The position numbers and the translations under genes were made by a program. A model generated the notes under the pieces. That model saw nothing but the letters and a program-made list of their open reading frames with translations. It was not told where the DNA came from and searched no databases. From Candidatus Eiseniibacteriota bacterium (GTDB lineage Bacteria; Joyebacterota; Joyebacteria; Joyebacterales; Joyebacteraceae), in NCBI GenBank assembly GCA_030639555.1, contig DAOWCM010000097.1, positions 1-7,674 of the forward strand: DNA of 7,674 nucleotides, given 5' to 3'. Of the stretch, positions 1 through 5,400 are shown piece after piece. Every line of letters begins with the position of its first letter. The stretch's first letter is position 1.

Positions 1-429
1 AGCGTCCCGGACGACGCCCGTAACGAGTGGAAGCTGTCTCTCAGCGAGGAGGTTCCCCTCGAACTCAGCATAGATATGGGCGTCGGCAACGTGCAGCTGG
101 ACCTCGGGGACCTCAGGCTGACCGACCTGTCGGTGGACCAGGGCGTCGGCAACGTCAAGATCAACCTGATCGGCGAGAGAACGGGTGACCTCACGGCCTC
201 CGTGGACGGCGGAGTCGGAGCGATCACAGTCCAGGTGCCGTCCTCGATCGGTGTGCGCGTGGAGGCGGACACGGGCATCGGCTCGTTCAGCACGCACGGC
301 CTGAAGAAGCGCGGCGACGCGTACGTGAACGAGGCCTACGGGGAAACTGAGTCGACCATCACGCTGTCCATCGACGCCGGCATCGGGAAGATCACGGTGG
401 AAACGGCAGACGGGACAGCGAGCATGTAG
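1..429 (+). CDS. Toast-rack domain protein (LiaF/DUF2154-like), C-terminal part, 5' end outside window
   Basis: The frame is open from base 1 and ends at TAG 427-429, giving 142 residues; the start lies upstream of the window, so the ATG at 76 is probably internal. Seen: five regularly spaced G-V/I-G turns (MGVGNVQLDL, QGVGNVKINL, GGVGAITVQV, TGIGSFSTH, AGIGKITVET) separating short beta strands of alternating hydrophobic residues, with almost no helix and no transmembrane segment. Known: this is the signature of the toast-rack/DUF2154/DUF4097 class of beta-solenoid domains found at the C-terminus of LiaF-like and other envelope-stress or membrane-associated proteins. Inferred: an extracytoplasmic or membrane-proximal scaffold or sensor domain. 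The N-terminal part, which would show transmembrane helices or a signal peptide, is not visible, so the exact family cannot be fixed. A strong intrinsic terminator begins about 70 bp after the stop, so this is the last gene of its transcript. Confidence 0.8.
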   Translation, partial: SVPDDARNEWKLSLSEEVPLELSIDMGVGNVQLDLGDLRLTDLSVDQGVGNVKINLIGERTGDLTASVDGGVGAITVQVPSSIGVRVEADTGIGSFSTHGLKKRGDAYVNEAYGETESTITLSIDAGIGKITVETADGTASM

Positions 430-442
430 GAAGATCAACGGC

Positions 443-459
443 CGGGCCTCCGCGGCCCG
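443..459 (+). other. Small hairpin just downstream of the toast-rack gene
   Basis: Six-base perfect stem CGGGCC (443-448) with GGCCCG (454-459) around a 5-nt loop, 13 nt after the stop codon and with no T tract. It may help protect the 3' end or be an incidental GC-rich fold; the real terminator is the hairpin that follows. Confidence 0.35.
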
Positions 460-496
460 ACCTTCGGGACCTCGCCAGTCTTCTCCCCCTGGCACG

Positions 497-536
497 GCGC
501 CTCCGGGTACCTTCGGGAACCCGGAGGTGCTTTTTT
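497..536 (+). terminator. Intrinsic terminator with UUCG tetraloop
   Basis: Twelve-base-pair stem 497-508 with 519-530 (one G-U pair), then one A-A mismatch, two more pairs and a TTCG tetraloop closed by C511-G516, followed at once by six T residues (531-536). The T tract is on the plus strand only, so it terminates the toast-rack transcript and insulates the Rrf2 gene, whose promoter begins about 30 bp later. Confidence 0.93.
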
Positions 537-567
537 CAGAGATCCTCCCCCGCTCTTGAGAAATCAG

Positions 568-596
568 TTGACAGCGCAGGCCGTCTATCGTATTCA
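568..596 (+). promoter_or_regulatory. Sigma70-type promoter for the Rrf2 regulator
   Basis: A perfect -35 box TTGACA (568-573) is followed 17 nt later by TATTCA (591-596), a poor -10 box. It lies just after the upstream terminator and about 90 bp before the GTG start. A strong -35 with a weak -10 lying inside an inverted repeat is typical of a promoter kept low by a repressor. The transcription start would fall near 603, so the ATG at 617 would have almost no leader. Confidence 0.6.
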
Positions 597-609
597 GGTA
601 TCGGAATAC
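590..609 (+). promoter_or_regulatory. Inverted repeat operator candidate (GTATTC-N8-GAATAC)
   Basis: The arms GTATTC (590-595) and GAATAC (604-609) are a perfect 6-bp dyad with 8-nt spacing, overlapping the -10 box and the likely transcription start of the Rrf2 gene. Rrf2 proteins bind as dimers to dyads of about this size and often repress their own promoter, so autoregulation is the simplest reading. A 6-bp dyad alone could be chance; the location is the main support. Confidence 0.5.
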
Positions 610-668
610 ACTAATCGTGATGCTGTGCGATCGTGCTCTGTGCCCGAGCGACATCCGATCCACCGAGC

Positions 669-674
669 GGAGGT
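669..674 (+). promoter_or_regulatory. Shine-Dalgarno deciding the GTG start of the Rrf2 gene
   Basis: GGAGGT lies 8 nt before GTG 683. The in-frame ATG at 617 has no such site and would add 22 residues with no Rrf2 similarity, so the GTG is preferred. Confidence 0.8.
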
Positions 675-682
675 CCCCAGAA

Positions 683-1099
683 GTGAGCGGTCTCGTGAGA
701 ACATCGGAAGCAGCCACGCTGGCCCTCCACGCGGCCGCCATCATGGCGAGCAGCCCGGAATCACATGTGACGGCGGCCGTCATGGCCGACGGCCTTTCGG
801 CTTCGGAGGCACACCTGGCCAAGGTTCTCCAGCGGCTGGCGAAGGCGGGAGTCGTCGCGGGCACCCGAGGACCGGGCGGCGGGTTCCAGCTGACCAGACC
901 CGGGAAGGAGATCTCCCTGCGCGAGGTCTATGAGGCGATCGAGGGGCGGCTCCAGGTGGAGCGGTGCATGGTGGGCAAGCCGCTCTGCAATAAGCTCGAC
1001 TGCCCGCTGGGCAACCTCTTCGCTCGGCTGAGCGACGACGTTCTGAAGACTCTGGGTAAGACGACCCTGGCGGACATCGAGATTCCGCTGGACGACTAG
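683..1099 (+). CDS. Rrf2-family transcriptional regulator with Cys triad
   Basis: 138 residues from GTG 683, the usual Rrf2 length; stop TAG at 1097-1099. Seen: an N-terminal winged helix-turn-helix, with the helix SEAHLAKVLQRLAKAGVV (about residues 41-58) followed by the glycine-rich wing RGPGGGF (62-68), then SLREVYEAIEG (78-88), a family hallmark. After it come three cysteines, C95, C102 and C107, spaced Cx6Cx4C. Known: in IscR, NsrR and relatives a cysteine triad at this place holds a [2Fe-2S] or [4Fe-4S] cluster that senses iron-sulfur status, NO or redox state. Inferred: a cytoplasmic dimeric Fe-S or redox-responsive repressor. The spacing differs from IscR (Cx5Cx5C) and NsrR (Cx4Cx5C), so the ligand cannot be named. 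No isc, suf or nitrosative-stress gene is visible next to it. It is monocistronic here, with its own promoter and dyad, and may mainly control itself plus targets elsewhere. Confidence 0.9.
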   Translation: MSGLVRTSEAATLALHAAAIMASSPESHVTAAVMADGLSASEAHLAKVLQRLAKAGVVAGTRGPGGGFQLTRPGKEISLREVYEAIEGRLQVERCMVGKPLCNKLDCPLGNLFARLSDDVLKTLGKTTLADIEIPLDD

Positions 1100-1185
1100 C
1101 CGGAGGCACGCAGGAAGCACGTCACGAGCCTGCCGGAAGCACATCGAAGGCATAGCACAGAGGCACAGCACTCAGAACAGGATTG

Positions 1186-1346
1186 TGGCCGGGAGCGGCG
1201 TGTGTAGTGTAGTTGTCACTAAGGGCTTCACCCCGGTGAGAGAAGTTCCTTTAGTCGCTCCCGGTCGGGTATCCTCCCGGATCGGAACCGGAAACACGGT
1301 GAGAAGACCCAGCAGAGCCGCCTTCCCGTCAGGAAGGCGGCTCTGT
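1186..1346 (+). ncRNA. Candidate structured RNA (nested stems, alternative pairing)
   Basis: Seen: 1187-1197 pairs with 1256-1266 over 11 bp (one G-U; T1186-G1267 can add a twelfth). Inside it, 1218-1225 pairs with 1248-1255 over 8 bp, then CTTC 1226-1229 with GAAG 1242-1245, leaving a 20-nt one-sided bulge at 1198-1217. A second hairpin, 1261-1269 with 1276-1285 (one bulged base), uses part of the outer stem, so the two folds exclude each other. A third, perfect 14-bp hairpin closes the region at 1313-1345. The wobble pairs are G-U only if the plus strand is transcribed (C-A on the other strand), which suggests a plus-strand RNA. It could be the 3' UTR of the Rrf2 transcript or a separate small RNA; I see no convincing promoter of its own and match it to no known family. 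Confidence 0.4.
1312..1346. terminator. Long perfect hairpin, probable terminator between convergent genes
   Basis: Perfect 14-bp stem 1313-1326 with 1332-1345 around loop CGTCA; G1312-T1346 can add a wobble pair. It lies between the Rrf2 gene and the convergent 51-codon gene, about 45 bp past the stop of the latter. Neither side has a real T tract (TCGTGC on the plus side, CTGGGTCTTCTC on the minus side), so termination efficiency is uncertain. It could serve either strand, or act as a 3' stabiliser. Confidence 0.55.
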
Positions 1347-1390
1347 CGTGCAGCTTGCTCAAACTGTCTCTGGAGCACTCCTGCGGCCGA

Positions 1391-1546
1391 CTAGAATCCG
1401 TGCCAACCGCCCGCCGCCCATCTCAGCAGCCTGAAGAACCAGTCCATGATCGTCTCGCCGTCACCGCCACCGGCGGCGAGGGCAATGACTGGAGATGTGA
1501 GGACGACGAGAAGTGCGAGGTTCGCCCTAACCAGAGCTTTCTTCAC
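1391..1546 (-). CDS. Small exported peptide precursor, 51 aa, Trp/Phe-rich tail
   Basis: GTG start at 1546, stop TAG at 1391-1393. A very good Shine-Dalgarno (AGGAGGT, plus positions 1554-1560) lies 7 nt upstream. Residues 1-25 form a textbook signal peptide: MKK, an Arg, a hydrophobic core (about 10-23) and an A-L-A-A cleavage zone. The predicted mature part is about 26 residues: a GGGDGE linker, then a short amphipathic aromatic helix (MDWFFRLLRWAA, 34-45) and a GGWHGF end. It has three Trp, three Phe, no Cys and near-neutral charge. GC at third codon positions is about 73%, compatible with real coding. It overlaps the end of the upstream secreted-protein gene by 20 nt, suggesting translational coupling and co-expression. 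I know no family for it; peptide signal, bacteriocin-like peptide or small membrane-surface protein are guesses. Confidence that it is translated rests on start, RBS and signal peptide together. Confidence 0.65.
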   Translation of the reverse strand: MKKALVRANLALLVVLTSPVIALAAGGGDGETIMDWFFRLLRWAAGGWHGF

Positions 1547-2102
1547 GGTACCCACCTCCTCTCAAGTCGAAAGAGTCCGGAACCCAGCTTCCGTATCCCG
1601 CCGGCAGCGAGTTCTCCGGGAATCTAACCGCGGCCAGGTAGCCGCCACTTCTTGCTTTGCCGTACTGACTGGAGTCAGCCGTCAGCACAACCGTCTGCTC
1701 GCTGGTGCTGAACACCCTCATCTCCTGCGGACCATCGGTCAGCAGGATCTCGGTGCTCTTGATCTCGTGACCACCGTACCTGAAAACGAAACTGGTGCTC
1801 TCATCGAGCACCAGCCTTTTGCCTTCGTCCACGTAGATGACGCAGATTATGTAGTCGTCGGGATTCGTTCGCACTCTCACATGGAGTCTGAATCCTCCGG
1901 CCGCCTCAAGACGCAGCACCTCCCTCCCCGCGTGCGTCTCAGCGAGGGCCGAGGGCCACGTTTCCTCCTCTATCGCGATCTTGTGCTTGAAGCTCGCGCT
2001 GATGCCGGGACAGACGTCGCCGGTGATGGAAGGCTCCCGCCCGGCGTGCGCGCAGACCGCCGGCATCAAGAGGATCAGTGCTATGAGAGCGTAGGGCTTC
2101 AA
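1527..2102 (-). CDS. Secreted protein of unknown function, 191 aa
   Basis: The start is TTG at 2102, preceded by a purine-rich GGGAGAGG that lies rather close to it; an in-frame TGA at 2139-2141 blocks a much longer form and no better start was found. Stop TAG at 1527-1529. Seen: a signal peptide (about 1-20; hydrophobic LIALILLMPAV, cleavage after A-H-A), no lipobox, no further transmembrane segment, and a mature part of about 170 residues with many alternating strand-like stretches (for example FRLHVRVRT, YIICVIYV, SFVFRYG, QTVVLTA). There are two cysteines in the mature part (31 and 87) that could pair outside the cytoplasm. The C-terminus is Gly/Ser-rich (RGGGYREESSG) because its codons also carry the ribosome-binding site of the next small gene. 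I do not recognise the family; a small beta-sandwich exported protein is the most that can be said. It probably forms a two-gene unit with the 51-codon gene downstream. Confidence 0.8.
   Translation of the reverse strand: MKPYALIALILLMPAVCAHAGREPSITGDVCPGISASFKHKIAIEEETWPSALAETHAGREVLRLEAAGGFRLHVRVRTNPDDYIICVIYVDEGKRLVLDESTSFVFRYGGHEIKSTEILLTDGPQEMRVFSTSEQTVVLTADSSQYGKARSGGYLAAVRFPENSLPAGYGSWVPDSFDLRGGGYREESSG
1554..1560 (-). promoter_or_regulatory. Shine-Dalgarno of the 51-codon gene inside the preceding gene
   Basis: AGGAGGT on the minus strand, read as Gly codons in the last residues of the 191-aa gene, 7 nt before GTG 1546. A near-perfect anti-16S match placed exactly here is the key support for the small overlapping gene. 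Confidence 0.7.
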
Positions 2103-2449
2103 ACCTCTCCCAGGTTGGTTCCCGAACCGCGTCTCAGTTCACTCACGCCCCATTGCCAATGCATTCGCTATGCCAGCGACTGCCGTCACGGGTGCCGCAC
2201 CGGGGCTAACTTCGCGCAGAGCGCGTGATTGTCAGTCGTGGTTTCTTCAAAGGATGGGCGCGTGGACTTGAGAGATGTAAACCTGGATTACGATGTGATT
2301 CGCAGTTCATATTTCGTTGGCAAGAATGTTGGGCGAGGCCACCCGTGGTCCAGCACGAAGAACTCCCGACCGCCGCCGGGAGTTCTCGCATGCTCTGTTC
2401 GCCTGGCGCTTCGGGCCCGGCCAGCGCGGCACCGGGTCCGGGCCGTGGC
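2103..2449. other. Intergenic stretch with locally lower GC, no supported gene
   Basis: Between the large protease gene and the 191-aa gene, both on the minus strand. The segment about 2225-2340 is visibly less GC-rich than its surroundings and should hold the promoter for the 191-aa/51-aa pair. The best minus-strand match found is TTGCCA followed 17 nt later by AATCAC, too weak to call. The part next to the large gene contains two hairpins, listed separately. Short open frames here lack ribosome-binding sites and codon bias. Confidence 0.5.
2359..2386 (-). terminator. Probable terminator hairpin after the large protease gene
   Basis: GAACTCCCG (2360-2368) pairs perfectly with CGGGAGTTC (2377-2385) around an 8-nt loop, with A2359-T2386 adding a tenth pair. 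It lies about 65 bp after the stop at 2450. On the minus strand it is followed by TTCGTGC, so the T tract is short. A weaker 7-bp stem (2414-2420 with 2438-2444) lies between it and the stop codon. Confidence 0.55.
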
Positions 2450-5400
2450 TCACTTGAGAAGAACCATCTTCCTCTGGTCCGTGAAGTCCTGCGCCGTGAG
2501 CCGGTAGAAGTAGACACCGGACGACACGTGCCGGCCCAGCTCGTCCTTGCCGTCCCAGGCCGCCGAGTACCGCCCCGGCTCCAGCCTCTCGCTCACGATC
2601 CGCCTGACCAGAGTTCCCGTCACGCTGTAGACGACGAGCTCGACATGCCCCCCTGGCGCCGGGACGTCATACGCGATTCGCGTGCTGGGGTTGAAGGGAT
2701 TCGGAAAGTTGCGCCCGAGCGCGTAGCTGCGTGGGAGACCATCATTCACACCCGTACCGGGACACTCGTAGTATGTCTCAACGTGGAGAGAGTCCGTCCA
2801 CGGAGTGAAGCTCACCGGCCCGTAGAACCGGGCCGAATCCACGCACGCGTCGCCCCAGTAGTTGAGCTCTGCGTCCACCGCGGCGGTGCTCGTGTTGAAG
2901 ACCGCGAAGTACGCACCGTCGAGGAAGTCATTGGCCGCGGCCAGGCTCCCTCCCACTAGCGGTCCCGGGTCTCCGGTGTTGTTGATGTCCGCCAGCGCGT
3001 TGTCCATGAACACGTTGCTCGAGAGACGCGGTCTTGCGGAGTCCGCACAGCTGACGCCGTAGTGGCTGTCGGTGAACATGTTGCGCACGAATTCGGGTTC
3101 CGCCCCGTCGTGGATGAACGCGCCGGCGGTCGATGCGCCGCGCAGCACGCAGTCGACGATCTCGATGTTCGAGTTCGAGATATCGATGGCGCTTGTTGCA
3201 GAGCCGATTCCGTCCAGTGTGAGACCCTGCAGCTTGGCGCCATCGCTTCCTGCGACGGCGCTCACGACGCTGCCGGTCGTGGAGATTATGAACGTACTGT
3301 CGGCCCCGGATGTACCGATTATCACGATCGCCTCATCCAGAACGAGGTTCCCGGCGCAGTCGCCTGGGAACACGAGAAGCACGGCTCCGCCCGTCGCCGC
3401 CGCGATCCCCTCCTCCATCTCGTTGAACGGGTACGAGGAAGTGCCGTTCTCGTATCCGGAGTAGCCGCAATCGACGAAGACCGCTCCTCCGGGCGCTGCG
3501 ACGCCGGCCACCGCGGCACTCGGCGCGCTCCGGAGCCCTCCTGCATCCACGGCCCTGACCCAGTACCAATAGACGGTGTAGTTCACGGCCGTGGTGTCTT
3601 CGAAATGCGTGAATGTCGTTGCTGCCAACGAGTCACCGGCGCCGGCCGCGAGCGTGTCGCGATAGACGATGTACCCGGCGAGGTCCAGCTCGTCGTTTGC
3701 GTCCCACTCCAGGCTGACCACGCCGTCGCCGCTGTCGGCCACGAGCCCCTGGGGTGGCCACGGCGGGACCATCAGCGGAACGCACGAGATCGTCTCGCTG
3801 GGAGCACTCTGAAGCCCGCCCCAGTCGACGGCGAAGACGCGGTAGTAGTACTCGTTGTCGGCAAGCGGACCATCTGTCAGGAACGTCAGCGGCGTGGTCA
3901 GTTCCTGGGTACCCTCGTCGAAGTCCGGTGACAGGTCACGCTGGATCAGGTAGTAATCGAGGTCGGGCGAACCGACCGCGTCCCACGAGAGCTGGACCTG
4001 GGCGTCGCCGGGCGTGGCGGTGAAGGTCGTGGGTGTCCCCGGCGGCGTCTGGAGCGGAACACCTGAAACGGTGTCACTCGGGTCGCTGTCGTTCCCGCCT
4101 GTGCCCACGGCGAAGATCCGATAGTAGTAGTCGCGAATCTCGACCAGGGGAACGTCGACATAGGATGTGTCGGTCGTTACGAACTCAACGGTCCCCGCGC
4201 CGAACGCCGCGCTCGTGTCGCGCTCTACCCTGTAGTGGTCGAGCTGCGGGTCCCCGACAGAAGCCCACGAGACCGCCAGCTCCGCCTCACCCGGCGTCAC
4301 CGAGACGCCGGACGGCGCCGACGGAGGCGGGCTCTCCGTGAAGGACCTGAACTGGCCGACGGAAAGCGAGTAATAGGTGTTGACGACACCGCTTGGCCAC
4401 CGGATCTCCAGCGTGTCGACCTGCGACACCATCCCCATGCCGAACTCTTCGGTCAGCGAGTTCTGCGAGAGGTAGCCCGACCCACCTGAGACCTCCCTGA
4501 CCTGCTGGCCGTCCGACGTGACGATCCTGATGCGCGCGCCTATCCCTGAGCGATTGGAGACGGTGCCCTCGAGCGTAACGTGAAGGAAGTTGGAGGTGTT
4601 GGAGATTCTCCCTCGCAGGAGAAGATTCGCGCCGTTTCTGTTCATCACTGCCAGGTCGAGCCGGCCGTCCCTGTCGAAATCACCCCACGCCGCGCCCTGC
4701 CCTTCCCCCGCGTCGTCCAGAGGTGGCGTGGTCACATCGAAAAACTCGTCACCCCCGAGGTTGCGCAGGAGCCGATTCGCAGAACCGTCGTTGACCACGT
4801 ACAGGTCGAGGTCGCCATCAACGTCGTAGTCGCCCCAGGCCACTCCGGTCCCGTTCCCGGCGTCCGCAAGCTCGCCCGTGGCGACATCGGTGAAGACGCC
4901 CGCGTCGTTTCTCAGAAGCATGTTCGCGCCGCCGTAGTTGGCGACGTACAGGTCCAGTTCCGTGTCGTTGTCGTAATCACCCCAGGCCACCCCGGTCCCG
5001 TTTCCCGCATCCGCGAGCGGCCCGAACGCGACGTCGGTGAAGACACCGCCGCCATCGTTCCTGAGAAGCCTGTTCGAGCTGCCGTAATTGGTTATGTAGA
5101 GGTCGGGGTCGCCGTCCGCGTCGTAGTCACCCCACGCGACTCCCCGCCCGGCGCCCGCGTCCCCGAGGGGACCCGTCGTCACGTCAGTGAAGACGTCACC
5201 CCCGTCGTTTCTGAGCAGTCTGTTCGCGGCGCCGCTGTTCGCGAAGTAGAGGTCGATGTCCCCGTCGAGATCGTAGTCCGCCCACGCGGCCCCGTACCCG
5301 TCACCCGTGTCTCCCAGGGGACCGGAGGTCACGTCCGTGAACGCGCCCGCGCCGTCGTTACGCACCAGCACGTTCGCGCCGCCGGTGTTCACAATGTAGA

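Larger units (their letters stand above)
1100..1390. other. Intergenic region between convergent genes; short repeats and strong folds
   Basis: About 290 bp with no supported gene between the Rrf2 stop and the stop of the convergent 51-codon gene. Its first part (1100-1172) contains several near-copies of a GGAAGCAC/GAGGCAC word (around 1102, 1112, 1135 and 1161), possibly a degenerate microrepeat. The second part (1186-1346) is dominated by inverted repeats, described separately. An 8-nt word CGGTGAGA occurs twice (1234-1241, 1297-1304). Confidence 0.6.

Noticed and set aside
617..682. ATG 617 as the start of the Rrf2 protein
   Set aside because: It lies close to the predicted transcription start, has no ribosome-binding site, and adds 22 residues not found in the family; GTG 683 has GGAGGT at 8 nt.
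556..933. Plus-strand frame overlapping the Rrf2 gene in another register
   Set aside because: Arg/Gly/Pro-rich out-of-frame translation of the Rrf2 coding region; no family features.
1191..1262. tRNA-like cloverleaf: a 7-bp GGGAGCG/CGCTCCC acceptor-like stem and a TTCA-containing loop hinting at a UCA anticodon
   Set aside because: No T-arm with TTCRANNY, no proper D-loop GG, and no long variable arm as a selenocysteine tRNA would need. The inner bases pair better as one extended hairpin. Not a tRNA by eye; tRNAscan-SE or ARAGORN would settle it.
1284..1346. Resemblance to a cobalamin riboswitch core (GGAA...GGTG..AA..CC..GC)
   Set aside because: The supporting stem around GGTG would have only two base pairs, the CCCGCCACTGT-type box is missing, and no plus-strand cobalamin gene follows.
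1446..2228. A 260-codon plus-strand open frame across the two small secreted-protein genes
   Set aside because: No Shine-Dalgarno, low-complexity and Arg-rich content, no recognisable domain. The minus strand has signal peptides and better start signals over the same DNA.
2206..2326. Short minus-strand frame from an ATG near 2310 in the same segment
   Set aside because: About 35 codons with no ribosome-binding site and no signal peptide or domain; composition looks non-coding.
2229..2507. Plus-strand frame with a protein-like start (TTG 2229) in the lower-GC segment
   Set aside because: No Shine-Dalgarno, third-position GC unlike neighbouring genes, and it runs antisense into the end of the protease gene.
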